From positions 1,412,796 to 1,476,795 of the forward strand of contig NZ_CP038452.1 of assembly GCF_004684245.1 (NCBI RefSeq): a stretch of DNA of 64,000 nt. Direction: 5' to 3'. The notes under the pieces were generated by a model. The model searched no databases and had not been told where the DNA came from. It saw only the letters and a list, made by a program, of their open reading frames with translations. The first letter of the stretch is position 1; every line of letters starts with the position of its first letter. Position numbers and translations under genes: made by a program. The stretch comes from Thermus caldilimi (GTDB lineage Bacteria; Deinococcota; Deinococci; Deinococcales; Thermaceae). Below are positions 28,549 to 36,299 of this stretch, piece after piece.

Positions 28549-29400
28549 TTATCGGCCAGGGCGGTAAGGAGTCCCGCCCGTGGCTTCCAGGATCTGGCTC
28601 ATGACCTGGCGGGCCTCCTGAAGCATGGACACCGCCGGCGTGCCCATCACCCCGGGCATGATGGTCATGAGCATGGGCTCGATGGCCCCCACCAGGACGT
28701 CGTTACCCATCTGCATGGCGAAGAAGCGGCAAGGAGCAGCGAAACCTCCCGCAGGCTGGGTGAGGAACATGACCCGGGCCCATTCGCTCTTGCAGGGCAT
28801 GATCACGGTGACCGGGCCCACCTTCACGTTGGGCAAAAGGTTGAGCCCGTTGGAGGTGAGCTCCGTTTCCACCATGAGCACCACATCCTCCACCTTGGCG
28901 GCGGGCACCCGGTACAAGAGGGCGGGCATCATGCCGCTAGAAGGATCGGGCATCATGGCGGGGGGCAGGCGCTTCACGATGCCAAGCCTTCCCAAAGCCG
29001 CCTCGAGGCGCCAGGTTAGCCGCTCCACCTCACCCCCGTACACCTGGAGCATGGAAAAGAGCAGGCGCCCATCAAAAGTGCCCACCGTGAAGCTGTTCCC
29101 CTGGCCGGTGATGAAGACCGTGGGCGGCAAGACGATGGCGGCCATGGGGTTCTTGGAAACCGCCTCGATGCTTCCCTTGTCCGGCTTCAGCACCACCAGA
29201 CGGTACTCGGGGAAACCCGGGCCCGTCACCTGACGCACCTGCTCTCCCAGGTTCAGCACCCGGTCCGCCTCGAGGCCCACGGACTGCAGGGCGGAAAGGG
29301 TCTTAGCCTCCACTTCTTCCAAGGAGCCCTTAACCTCCACCACCAAAGACTGCGCCAAACCCAACCCCAAAAGGGCCACCAAAGCCAAAACCTTCTTCAT
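28549..29400 (-). CDS. Periplasmic protein with two DUF302 domains
   Basis: 283 residues. Signal peptide (MKKVLALVALLGLGLAQS). Two related domains (about 20-140 and 150-270) of the DUF302 type, rich in Met, with a Cys in VIMPCKSEWARV and another in FAAPCRFFAMQMG. DUF302 proteins are often found in sox clusters, but their function is not established. The Met-rich stretches (MMPDPSSGMMP, EPMLMTIMPGVMG) are notable and could bind a metal or a heme. ATG overlaps the rhodanese stop by 4 bases. Confidence 0.75.
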   Translation of the reverse strand: MKKVLALVALLGLGLAQSLVVEVKGSLEEVEAKTLSALQSVGLEADRVLNLGEQVRQVTGPGFPEYRLVVLKPDKGSIEAVSKNPMAAIVLPPTVFITGQGNSFTVGTFDGRLLFSMLQVYGGEVERLTWRLEAALGRLGIVKRLPPAMMPDPSSGMMPALLYRVPAAKVEDVVLMVETELTSNGLNLLPNVKVGPVTVIMPCKSEWARVMFLTQPAGGFAAPCRFFAMQMGNDVLVGAIEPMLMTIMPGVMGTPAVSMLQEARQVMSQILEATGGTPYRPGR

Positions 29401-29840
29401 TGGGAACCTCCTTCCACTTCCAAGCCCGCGTCCAACCAGCCCTTAAAACCATGGGCGATGTTCTTGGCGTTCTTGTAGCCAAGCGCTTGCAAATATGCGG
29501 CCACCACCGCCGAGACGCTTCCCGAGTTGCAGTAGACCAGGATCAGGGCCTCCCTATCCTTGGGAAGCTCTGCCAGGCGGTCCGGCACCTGGCCGGCATA
29601 GATGTGCACCGAACCCGGGATATACCCCTTCTTCCGCTCCTCCTCCGTACGCACGTCCAGGATGAAGGGGTCAAAAAGCAGAAGGTCCTTGGCCTCGGTG
29701 GGATAAACCAGGTAGCTGGCGGGAGGCACCCGCTTGAGAAACTCCCCAAAGGCCTTGACCCAGTCCCCTGCCTCCCCTCCCCCCTGGGCCCGGGCCCAGG
29801 GGAGGAGGGGAAGCACGGCAAGGAGGTCGCGGCGGCGCAT
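29397..29840 (-). CDS. Periplasmic rhodanese-like sulfurtransferase
   Basis: 147 residues. Tat-like N terminus (MRRRDLLAVLPLLPWARAQ) and a single rhodanese domain with PFILDVRTEEERKKGYIPGSVHI, catalytic Cys in VYCNSGSVSA, and a final HGFKGWLDAG. Rhodaneses move sulfane sulfur between thiols; in this cluster it could handle SoxY-bound or free polysulfide sulfur. It is coupled to the DUF302 gene by a 4-base overlap and follows the second soxA by 2 bases. Confidence 0.85.
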   Translation of the reverse strand: MRRRDLLAVLPLLPWARAQGGGEAGDWVKAFGEFLKRVPPASYLVYPTEAKDLLLFDPFILDVRTEEERKKGYIPGSVHIYAGQVPDRLAELPKDREALILVYCNSGSVSAVVAAYLQALGYKNAKNIAHGFKGWLDAGLEVEGGSQ

Positions 29841-29842
29841 GG

Positions 29843-30646
29843 CTAGCGGGTAAAGAAGGGCAACTCCTCAAAGGAGTGCCCGGCCTTAGTGGCCTCGGCC
29901 AGCATGTACACCGTCAAGGCAATGTGGACATCCGAGTAGAACCCCGGCTTGGGGATCGCGATGGACTCGTAGCAGAAGTTGATGCGGTCCTCCATGGTGT
30001 AGAGCCGGTCCTCCTCAAAGCGGTAGGCGGGCCACTCGTTGCCCAGGCCCTGCTTGGGGCTCCTGACCGGGGAAAGCCGCACCCTTTGGCCCGCATACTG
30101 GTCGTGGCAGACGGCGCAGCTCATGTCCCTAGCCCCCGCACGGGTGTACCAAAGCTCCCGCCCCAGGTTGTACATGGCCAGCTCCGCCGGGTGCTTGGGC
30201 ACCACCTGGATCTTGGCCTTGGAGGAGAAGGAGGCGATGTAGGTGGTGATGGCCCTAACCTCGTCCCGCTTGATCTCCGCCGGCTTGTACCCCTGCACGG
30301 TCTGCATGCAGGTGTACACCCGGGTTTCCAAGTCTTCCACCCGTCTGCTATCGGGGAAATACTTGGGAAGGATGGCGTAGACCCCTTCCAAAACCCCCTT
30401 CCCCTTGCCGAAGTCGCACTCCTCGAGGGTCTTGCCGCTTGGCCCCTTGCGGAAGAAGAGCTCCTTCCCCTCCTCCACAAAAAGATCCCCTGGGAGCACG
30501 CCGAAGGTCTCCAGGTACATCTGCCGCTGGCGCATGGCCTCCTCGAAGGGATCCAGGGGCTTTTGCTGCTGGGTGTAGGCCCCCACACCCACCAGGGTCC
30601 CCAAGGCCAGCACGCCCAGGAAAACAAAGCGATTCCTTCTCTTCAC
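29843..30646 (-). CDS. soxA: Second SoxA-type cytochrome c
   Basis: 267 residues, paralogue of the soxA at 33.5-34.3 kb. Signal anchor (RFVFLGVLALGTLVGVGA). One classical heme site, CAVCH, near residue 174. The SoxA block EECDFGKGKGVLEG is kept with a Cys, as is the VYTCMQTVQGYKP segment and the C-terminal NFCYESI, whose Cys sits where SoxA has its catalytic heme-ligating Cys. Together with the soxX just upstream it would make a second SoxXA heterodimer. SoxXA couples thiosulfate to the SoxY Cys. Whether both pairs are active is unknown. Confidence 0.82.
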   Translation of the reverse strand: MKRRNRFVFLGVLALGTLVGVGAYTQQQKPLDPFEEAMRQRQMYLETFGVLPGDLFVEEGKELFFRKGPSGKTLEECDFGKGKGVLEGVYAILPKYFPDSRRVEDLETRVYTCMQTVQGYKPAEIKRDEVRAITTYIASFSSKAKIQVVPKHPAELAMYNLGRELWYTRAGARDMSCAVCHDQYAGQRVRLSPVRSPKQGLGNEWPAYRFEEDRLYTMEDRINFCYESIAIPKPGFYSDVHIALTVYMLAEATKAGHSFEELPFFTR

Positions 30647-30649
30647 GGC

Positions 30650-31213
30650 TCACCTCCGGTTGATGGGGGATTCGGGGTCCAGAAGGAAGGCCACCAGATC
30701 GGCGGTCTCCTCCGGGGTGAAGAGGCCGTGCACCCCGCCCCGGTACATGAGGGAGCAGGGTACGAAGGCCCATGCGTTGTAGATCTTCTCGTAGGTGTAC
30801 CGCACCACCGCCTCCGAGGTGCCCCGCTGCCCATAGTTGGTCAGGCTCGGCCCCATGGTGCCGTGGGCCACCTCGCTGGCCACCCCGGCGTGGCAGGCAT
30901 AGCAGTTGCCCCGCTTGGGGTCAGTGAAGACCTTCTCCCCGTTTCGCCAATCCCCCATGAGCTTTCCATTCGCTGGGTACTTGATGAGGGCCTTTTGCTC
31001 AGCTAGGAAAGAAGGTATTAGGTCTGGAGGCAGCTTGTCCCGATACTGGGAACAAAGCGCCTGCCCTTTGTCCTGGGAAAGCATTACCTGAGCGAACTCG
31101 TGGCCACCCGCATGCAAAGCTGCCTCGAGGCGGGCCCTAAAGGGGCTCATCTGGGTGAGGCCAAGCCCCAGGATGAGACCCGAAACCAACCAAACTGCCG
31201 CTTTTTTGGTCAT
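30650..31213 (-). CDS. soxX: Second SoxX-type cytochrome c
   Basis: 187 residues: signal anchor (VWLVSGLILGLGLTQ), single heme site CYACH near residue 104, candidate distal Met in CSLMYRGG, and the C-terminal FTPEETADLVAFLLDPESP helix. It shares with the first SoxX the long inserted region before the heme (ALCSQYRDKLPPDLIPSF and YPANGKLMGDWRNG). It starts ATG overlapping the soxB stop and is followed after 3 bases by the second soxA. The order X-A is reversed compared with the first pair (A-X). Confidence 0.82.
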   Translation of the reverse strand: MTKKAAVWLVSGLILGLGLTQMSPFRARLEAALHAGGHEFAQVMLSQDKGQALCSQYRDKLPPDLIPSFLAEQKALIKYPANGKLMGDWRNGEKVFTDPKRGNCYACHAGVASEVAHGTMGPSLTNYGQRGTSEAVVRYTYEKIYNAWAFVPCSLMYRGGVHGLFTPEETADLVAFLLDPESPINRR

Positions 31214-32931
31214 GAACTCACCTCCGGTACACGGTAGTTGCGTCCCAGCACCCGCACGTTGGGCTTAGGCAAAACCCTTACGCGCCCAGCGGCTTTGAGG
31301 TAGTCCTCGAGGACCTGGTCAATGGGCCTGGGCTCAAAGCCCGCCTTGGCCTCCCCCACCCGCTGGAGCCTCCCCCCATAGGAGGCCGCCAGGTAGCGGC
31401 GATTGGGATCCAGGGGCTTGCCCCCCACCTCCACCTCCCGGATGCGCTTGCCGACCGGGGCATCGGGGTCCAGCACATAGCGGAGGCCAAAGACCCGGCT
31501 CACGTCCCCGCCTTGCTGGTAGAAGGGATCGGGGGTAAAGACGTTGCTGGCGATGTCCTCCAGGGTGTTCCGAATCTGCTCCCCCCGTAGCCAGAAGAGG
31601 TAAAGGTCGGGGTAGGTAAAGCCCAGGTAGGCGTAGAGATGGTCCCGGGTGATGGCCTGGCCGGGAAGAATGGTGGTACCCCAGCGCACCGCCGGGCTGA
31701 AAACCAGGTCCACCTCGGGATAAAGGGCCTTCACCGCCTGTCCCACCAGCTCATCCCAGGTGGAGTAAAGGGTGTCCCGCTTGTACAGCAAGGACTCGGA
31801 AACCGCCAGGGGCTCGAAAAGGTGCTGGCGGTGAGGAGCCAGGGCCTTCTCCAGGAAGGTTTCCACATCGGGAGCCCCCGGCAGATGGCCGGCCAGAACC
31901 GGCAGGATCCTGAGCCGGAGGTTGGCGATGCCCCCCCGGAAAAGTTCGAGGTCCACCCGCATGAGGGCCTTGCCGGCCGCGCTTCCCGCCACGATCCAGG
32001 TCTTCCCCACCCGCCAAGGGGAGGGGGTGAGGTCGTGGGTGTGCCCAGAAAGGATGAGGTCAATGCCCTTCACCCGCTCCGCTAAGGCCGCGTCCAGCTG
32101 GAGGCCGTTATGGGAGAGAAGGACCACGGCATCCGCCCCCTCGGCCCGGGCTTGATCCACGGCCTCCTGCAAGCGGCGCACATCCAGGGCAAAGGAAAGG
32201 CCTTCGGTGAACTCCTCGGGGTGGGAAACCTTCACGTAGGGGTAGGTGGCCCCCACGACGGCCAGGGCATAGCGGCCCAGCTGGTGGATCCGGTAGGCGG
32301 GGTAGAGGGGGTCGCCGAAAAGTTCGTCCACCACGTTGTAGGAGAGGTGCTCCCCCTTAAACTTCTTGAAGAGGGCCTCCGCCCTCTCCCGCCCCAAGGT
32401 CCACTCCCAGTGGGAAACCATATGGTCTACCCCGACGAGGTTCTGCCAGTCCACCAGGGCCTCCCCCTGGGTGAGGAGGGAAAGCCCGGAGTTGGTCCAG
32501 GTATCCCCGCCGTCCAACACCAGGACCCTTCCCCCCTCGGCCTCCACCTGGGCCTTTTGCCCGCGGATAAGGGCGGTAAGGGCGCTCAGGCCCCCAATGG
32601 GACCGAAGGCCTTGGCCAGTTCCACGAAGTCCAGGTAGCTGAGCAGGTAGGCCAAGGGGGTCTTCCGCTCCACCCCGTAATAGCGCAGGATGGCCTCCCC
32701 CGTGAGGTAGCCGGGCCTCCCCATAAGGGGCTTAGGGGGGATGAGGTTGGGCGGCTCCATGAAGTAGTGGGGGAAGGCTTGGCCGTGGAGGTCGGAGAAG
32801 TAAAGAAGGGTGGCGTTACCGTAAGGGGGAAGGTCATAGAGGCGGGAAGGATTCTCCAGGACCTGGGCCAAAGCCTTGGGCCCGAGCCCCGCCAGGGCGG
32901 AAAACCAGAAAAGAAGTTCCCTTCGGTTCAT
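31210..32931 (-). CDS. soxB: Sulfur-oxidising protein SoxB (thiosulfohydrolase)
   Basis: Periplasmic di-manganese hydrolase that releases sulfate from the SoxY thioconjugate. 573 residues: Tat-type N terminus (MNRRELLFWFSALAGLG), metallophosphatase domain with LLYFSDLHGQAFPH, LVLDGGDTWTNSG, VVGATYPY and LILSGHTHDLT, then a 5'-nucleotidase C-terminal domain (about 370-560) with the RWGTTILPGQ and substrate-pocket residues. SoxB is the standard marker of thiosulfate oxidation. ATG overlaps the stop of the upstream soxX (ATGA). It sits between the two soxXA pairs. Confidence 0.95.
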   Translation of the reverse strand: MNRRELLFWFSALAGLGPKALAQVLENPSRLYDLPPYGNATLLYFSDLHGQAFPHYFMEPPNLIPPKPLMGRPGYLTGEAILRYYGVERKTPLAYLLSYLDFVELAKAFGPIGGLSALTALIRGQKAQVEAEGGRVLVLDGGDTWTNSGLSLLTQGEALVDWQNLVGVDHMVSHWEWTLGRERAEALFKKFKGEHLSYNVVDELFGDPLYPAYRIHQLGRYALAVVGATYPYVKVSHPEEFTEGLSFALDVRRLQEAVDQARAEGADAVVLLSHNGLQLDAALAERVKGIDLILSGHTHDLTPSPWRVGKTWIVAGSAAGKALMRVDLELFRGGIANLRLRILPVLAGHLPGAPDVETFLEKALAPHRQHLFEPLAVSESLLYKRDTLYSTWDELVGQAVKALYPEVDLVFSPAVRWGTTILPGQAITRDHLYAYLGFTYPDLYLFWLRGEQIRNTLEDIASNVFTPDPFYQQGGDVSRVFGLRYVLDPDAPVGKRIREVEVGGKPLDPNRRYLAASYGGRLQRVGEAKAGFEPRPIDQVLEDYLKAAGRVRVLPKPNVRVLGRNYRVPEVSS

Positions 32932-33506
32932 CTAGACCCCACCGCCGGCTTGGTGTTGAACTCGCTTTCCGGATCCAACAAGTAGGCCACCACGTCGGCG
33001 ATCTCCTCGGGGGTCAAAAGCCCTTGGGCGCCGAAGCGGTACATCACCGTGCAGGGGAAGTAAGCCCAGGAGTTGTAGATGACCTCGTAGGTGTAGCGCT
33101 GGATGGCTTCCGACTGCCCCCGCTTTAGGCCGTATTTCTCCAGGCTCGGCCCCACGTCCCCACCCAGGTGCACGGGGGAACCAAAGTGGCAAGAGAAGCA
33201 GTTGGCCTTCTGCAGGTCGTTGAAGATGGCCCCGCCCTTCTTCCAATCCCCCATGAGCTTGCCGCTCTGCGGGTACTTGATGAGGGAGCGTTGCTCCTCA
33301 AGAAACTTGGGCAGAAGATCGGCGGGCAGGCGGTTCCGGTGGATGGAGCAAAGGGCCTGGTCCGGCCGCTGGTTGAGGAAGACCTCAGCATAGGTCTTGC
33401 CACCCATCTTGATGGCCTCCAGCTCGGAAGGGCTGAAGTACGACTGGGCCAAGGCTACCACCAAGGGTGCGGCCAAAAGGATAGGGATAAGCTTCTTCGC
33501 CTTCAT
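32928..33506 (-). CDS. soxX: Sulfur-oxidising cytochrome c SoxX
   Basis: 192 residues from the ATG at 33506 (MKAKKLIPILLAAPLVVALA, signal peptide). One heme motif CFSCH near residue 111, a distal Met candidate in CTVMYRFG and the LLTPEEIADVVAYLLDPES end. Like the second SoxX it has a ~45-residue insertion before the heme with a conserved Cys (ALCSIHRNRL). Forms the SoxXA heterodimer with the SoxA encoded just upstream (10-base gap). The frame is open far upstream, but that region is soxA in another frame. Confidence 0.9.
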   Translation of the reverse strand: MKAKKLIPILLAAPLVVALAQSYFSPSELEAIKMGGKTYAEVFLNQRPDQALCSIHRNRLPADLLPKFLEEQRSLIKYPQSGKLMGDWKKGGAIFNDLQKANCFSCHFGSPVHLGGDVGPSLEKYGLKRGQSEAIQRYTYEVIYNSWAYFPCTVMYRFGAQGLLTPEEIADVVAYLLDPESEFNTKPAVGSR

Positions 33507-33516
33507 CACCGCCTCC

Positions 33517-34299
33517 TCACCGCACGAAAGCCGGCCACTCCTCCACCACAGCCCCGTTATTCTGGTAGGCCATGAAAAGCTCCAGGGCCAGGATGGGCAA
33601 GGAGTAAAGGGCAGGCTGGGGATGGCCAATGTTGCCGTAGCAAGCCCGGATGCGGTCTTGCATGGTCCAGATCTGGTCGTTGGAGTAACGGTAGGCGGGC
33701 CAGTGGGTCCAGGACTTATCCTTGCCCAAGACATCCGCGTAGGGGAGGACCCCGGCCCTGCGGCCCACATAGGTGATGTGGCAGGTAGCGCACCCCAGGT
33801 CCCGGGCCCCCGAACGGGCGTAGAAGAGCTTCTCCCCCAGGGCGTAAAGCGCCCGCTCCTCAGGGAAGAGGAGGCGCACCTGGATGGGCTTCCCCGTGGA
33901 GAAGCTGGCGATGTAGAAAGCGATGGCCACCACCTCCTGCCGCTTGACCTGGTCCGGCCGATAGCCCTGGACCCGGGTCATGCAGGTGAGGATGCGGCCA
34001 TCCAGGTCCTCCACTTTGCCCGTATCCAGGAAATAGCGAGGTAGCCTGGCCGCCGCCCCTTCCAGGACTCCCTTCCCCAGGCCAAAGTCGCACTCAGCCA
34101 TGGTCTTGCCGCTGGGCCCCTTGCGGTTAAAGAGCTCCTTGCCCTGCTCCACGATGAGCTCGGTGGGCAGGATCCCCGCGGTTTCCAAAAGGAGTTGCTT
34201 TTGCCGCTTGGCTTCTTCCCTGGGGTCCACCTCCCCCTGGGCCAAGGCCAAGCCAAGCAGGAAAAGCACGCCCACCATCCACCAGGACCGTAAGAGCAT
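33517..34299 (-). CDS. soxA: Sulfur-oxidising cytochrome c SoxA
   Basis: Catalytic subunit of SoxXA, which oxidatively couples thiosulfate to the SoxY Cys. 260 residues from the ATG at 34299, which has GGAGGT six bases upstream. Signal peptide (WWMVGVLFLLGLALA). One CXXCH heme site (CATCH). Further Cys in AECDFGLGKGVLEG and LTCMTRVQGY correspond to the disulfide of mono-heme SoxA, and the Cys in IRACYGNIG is at the position of the heme-ligating, persulfide-forming catalytic Cys. A GC hairpin separates it from soxZ. Confidence 0.9.
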   Translation of the reverse strand: MLLRSWWMVGVLFLLGLALAQGEVDPREEAKRQKQLLLETAGILPTELIVEQGKELFNRKGPSGKTMAECDFGLGKGVLEGAAARLPRYFLDTGKVEDLDGRILTCMTRVQGYRPDQVKRQEVVAIAFYIASFSTGKPIQVRLLFPEERALYALGEKLFYARSGARDLGCATCHITYVGRRAGVLPYADVLGKDKSWTHWPAYRYSNDQIWTMQDRIRACYGNIGHPQPALYSLPILALELFMAYQNNGAVVEEWPAFVR

Positions 34300-34322
34300 A
34301 CCTTTACCTCCGCGCCATGCCC

Positions 34323-34348
34323 GGCGCCCGGGGTTACCCCCGGGCGCC
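34323..34348 (-). promoter_or_regulatory. Strong hairpin between soxZ and soxA
   Basis: GGCGCCCGGGG (34323-34333) pairs perfectly with CCCCGGGCGCC (34338-34348) over a 4-base loop. No T-run follows on the minus strand and soxA follows closely with its own ribosome site, so it is more likely an mRNA-stabilising or partial read-through structure than a full stop. It would let soxYZ carriers be made in excess over soxAXB. Confidence 0.6.
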
Positions 34349-34352
34349 ACCT

Positions 34353-34679
34353 CTAGGCCAGCTCCAGCTTTACCGTGCCCTCGCCGGTATCTCCGTCGGT
34401 GTCCTTAAGCTTGACGGTAAAGGTCCCCGCCTTTTCCGCCTTGAACATGAAGCCGTAAAGGGGGTTGGCGCTGGTGGAGGGGCCGGGCTTGGCCTCGGCC
34501 ACCTTCTCCCCCTCAAAGTAGATCTCCACCTGGTTGATGTACTTGGCGGGGATGATCTTGCCCTCGGCATCCCGGCGGGTACCGGGCTCGTTGGGATGCT
34601 GGGCCACTACCTGGAGCTTGAAGTTCTCGCCCGCCTTGGGCTTGGCCGGCGTCAAACGAACAATGGTGCGAATGGGCAT
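34353..34679 (-). CDS. soxZ: Thiosulfate oxidation carrier subunit SoxZ
   Basis: 108 residues, no signal peptide: SoxZ is exported bound to SoxY. Immunoglobulin-like beta sandwich with the family start MPIRTIVRLTPAKPKAGENF, a conserved HPNEPGTRRD loop and KAEKAGTFTVKLKDTDG near the end. SoxYZ carries sulfur intermediates through the whole Sox cycle. It follows soxY by 11 bases. Confidence 0.94.
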   Translation of the reverse strand: MPIRTIVRLTPAKPKAGENFKLQVVAQHPNEPGTRRDAEGKIIPAKYINQVEIYFEGEKVAEAKPGPSTSANPLYGFMFKAEKAGTFTVKLKDTDGDTGEGTVKLELA

Positions 34680-34690
34680 CTTCTACCTCC

Positions 34691-35143
34691 TTAACCGCAA
34701 CCGCCCACGGTCACGCGGGTGCTGGCCGAAGCCAAAAGGAACTTGCCGTCCGCCGTTTCCACCACCGCCCGGATAGCGCTGGTCTCCGCCAGGCGCACCC
34801 GGGTGGCATAGTAGGGAAGCGCCTTCATGGGCATAATCACCACCAGGTGCGGGGTGGGGTTCTTGTCGGCGAAAAGGTGGATGGCCTTCACCTGGCTCGA
34901 GGGCAGGTCTACCTCCACCTCAGCGGGAACGTTGGCCCCGCTTTCCGCAATGGCCGGCATGGTGAGCTTGATGAGGTTGGAGGGGGTGAGGTCCTTAAAC
35001 CCCTTGCCCAAAGCTGCCTGCAAGGCCTTCTCCAGGTTGGCCAGATCCTCGCCCTCTAAACCCTGCGCCCTTACGGGAAGCCCCGCCAAGGCAACGGCCC
35101 CGAGGGCTACGCCAGTGGTCCTTAGAAACGCTCGCCTATTCAC
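34691..35143 (-). CDS. soxY: Thiosulfate oxidation carrier protein SoxY
   Basis: Carrier to whose C-terminal Cys the substrate is covalently bound. 150 residues from the GTG at 35143 (VNRRAFLRTTGVALGAVALAG, a Tat signal); a GTG two codons upstream is equally in frame, and AGGAGG lies just before both. The C terminus is the swinging arm TVGGCG with the reactive Cys next to last. It overlaps the end of the thioredoxin-like gene by 8 bases. Confidence 0.94.
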   Translation of the reverse strand: MNRRAFLRTTGVALGAVALAGLPVRAQGLEGEDLANLEKALQAALGKGFKDLTPSNLIKLTMPAIAESGANVPAEVEVDLPSSQVKAIHLFADKNPTPHLVVIMPMKALPYYATRVRLAETSAIRAVVETADGKFLLASASTRVTVGGCG

Positions 35144-35570
35144 ACGCACCTCCTTTGGCACAGATCTGGCGCAGCTCCGAAAGGAACTGCGCCCGGGGCC
35201 GGCTGCCAAAAAACCGGCCCACCTCTTCCCACGCCCCCTTGCGGAAGACGAGGAAGACAAACGTGGGGGTACCCGGCACCCGATACCGCCGGGAAAGTTC
35301 CTGACCCTCCGGGGTTTCGGTATCCACGGAGGCCACCACGAACCGGTCCTCCAGGAAGCGGCTTACCTGGGGATCGGAGAGGACGAAGGTGTTCATCTGG
35401 TCGCAATAGGGACAGTGAGGAGAGTGAAAGTACACCATCACCACCCGCCCGTGGCTCTGGGCCAGGTCCAGGGCCGTTACATAGGGATACCACCGGCCAA
35501 AATCCGGAGCCGCCCAGGCCGCGGCCAGGGCGAGTAGGACTAGGGACCAAAGTACCCGGTATGCGTACAT
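35136..35570 (-). CDS. soxW: SoxW-like periplasmic thioredoxin
   Basis: 144 residues from the ATG at 35570; a GTG at 35579 is also in frame. Signal peptide (VLWSLVLLALAAAWA) and thioredoxin-like domain with the active site SPHCPYCDQM (CPYC), the VASVDTETPEG strand and the cis-Pro loop RVPGTPTFVF. SoxW-type thioredoxins keep the SoxY Cys reduced; electrons could come from CcdA encoded 10 kb downstream on the same strand. First gene of the sox operon, just after its promoter. Confidence 0.82.
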   Translation of the reverse strand: MYAYRVLWSLVLLALAAAWAAPDFGRWYPYVTALDLAQSHGRVVMVYFHSPHCPYCDQMNTFVLSDPQVSRFLEDRFVVASVDTETPEGQELSRRYRVPGTPTFVFLVFRKGAWEEVGRFFGSRPRAQFLSELRQICAKGGACE

Positions 35571-35584
35571 CTTATACACCGCCT

Positions 35585-35610
35585 GGGTACACCCAAGGAC
35601 ATTTGTACCC
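35585..35610. promoter_or_regulatory. Candidate operator over the sox promoter
   Basis: Perfect inverted repeat GGGTACA (35585-35591) and TGTACCC (35604-35610) with a 12-base spacer. The right half covers the minus-strand -10 box (35607-35612) and the left half covers the expected transcription start, the classic position for a repressor. No ArsR/SoxR-type regulator gene is in the window. Confidence 0.55.
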
Positions 35611-35635
35611 TAGCACCCCCCCGGAACCATGTCAA
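35607..35635 (-). promoter_or_regulatory. sox operon promoter
   Basis: On the minus strand TTGACA (35635-35630), a 17-base spacer, then TAGGGT (35612-35607). This is a near-consensus housekeeping-type promoter facing the soxW-like gene 30-40 bases downstream. Confidence 0.75.
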
Positions 35636-35750
35636 GCCCCTTTGACACGGAACCCTCTTTTCATAAAAACACGCTTATGTAGCCTCCTCTCGTATACCCC
35701 CAGGGACTATAGCCTTAAGAACGGCTAAAGATTCGGCTTCGCCAAAGGCC

Positions 35751-35779
35751 TTGACAAGGAACCAGGGACAAAATACCCT
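35751..35779 (+). promoter_or_regulatory. cycA promoter
   Basis: TTGACA (35751-35756), 17-base spacer, TACCCT (35774-35779). It lies 20 bases upstream of the cycA ATG, with GGAGGG (35788-35793) as ribosome site. The 219-base region between the sox and cycA start codons holds both divergent promoters and a second TTGACA on the plus strand at 35642. Confidence 0.75.
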
Positions 35780-35798
35780 GATACCCCGGAGGGTAAAG

Positions 35799-36245
35799 AT
35801 GAAGCGGACCCTAACGGCTCTCCTCCTTATCGGCAGCCTGGCCTTCGCCCAGGCGGACGGCGCCAAGCTCTACGCCCAGTGCGCAGGATGCCACCAGGCC
35901 AACGGGCAGGGGCTCCCCGGGGCCTTCCCGCCCTTGGCCGGCCACGTTGCTGAGGTCCTGGCCAAACAGGGTGGGCGAGAGTACCTGATCAAGGTCCTCC
36001 TCTGGGGCCTCCAGGGCTCGATTGAGGTGAAGGGCATGAAGTACAACGGGGCCATGCCTGCCTTTGGCCAGCTCAAGGACGAGGAGATCGCCGCCCTTCT
36101 CAACCACATCGCCACCGCCTGGGGCGACGACAAGAAGGTCCAGGGTTTCAAGCCCTTCACCGCCGCCGAGGTCAAGGCTCTGCGGGACAAGAAGCTCACT
36201 CCCCAGCAGGTGCTGGCCGAGCGGCAGAAGCTGGGGCTGAAGTAA
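35799..36245 (+). CDS. cycA: Cytochrome c-552 precursor
   Basis: Small soluble periplasmic cytochrome, the Thermus electron donor to cytochrome ba3 oxidase. 148 residues: signal peptide [17 protein letters not shown], heme site [22 protein letters not shown], distal Met in [11 protein letters not shown], and the long C-terminal extension ([10 protein letters not shown]... [16 protein letters not shown]) that wraps around the protein in T. thermophilus c-552. The match to that protein is near-identical from memory. Next to sox and ccm genes it is the natural acceptor for Sox electrons and a client of the Ccm system. It is the only gene of its transcript, with a terminator directly after. Confidence 0.95.
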   Translation: MKRTLTALLLIGSLAFAQADGAKLYAQCAGCHQANGQGLPGAFPPLAGHVAEVLAKQGGREYLIKVLLWGLQGSIEVKGMKYNGAMPAFGQLKDEEIAALLNHIATAWGDDKKVQGFKPFTAAEVKALRDKKLTPQQVLAERQKLGLK

Positions 36246-36260
36246 GGCGGGCCAGCAGGG

Positions 36261-36290
36261 AACCCGGGGTATACCCCGGGTTCCTTGTTT
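36261..36290 (+). terminator. Intrinsic terminator after cycA
   Basis: AACCCGGGG (36261-36269) pairs perfectly with CCCCGGGTT (36274-36282) over TATA, followed by CCTTGTTT. It lies 15 bases after the cycA stop. Confidence 0.8.
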
Positions 36291-36299
36291 AATGGAAGG

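Noticed and set aside
35642-35669. TTGACA with TAAAAA 16 bases later on the plus strand
   Set aside because: It could be a second cycA promoter, but the closer TTGACA-17-TACCCT fits better and the -10 match here is poor.
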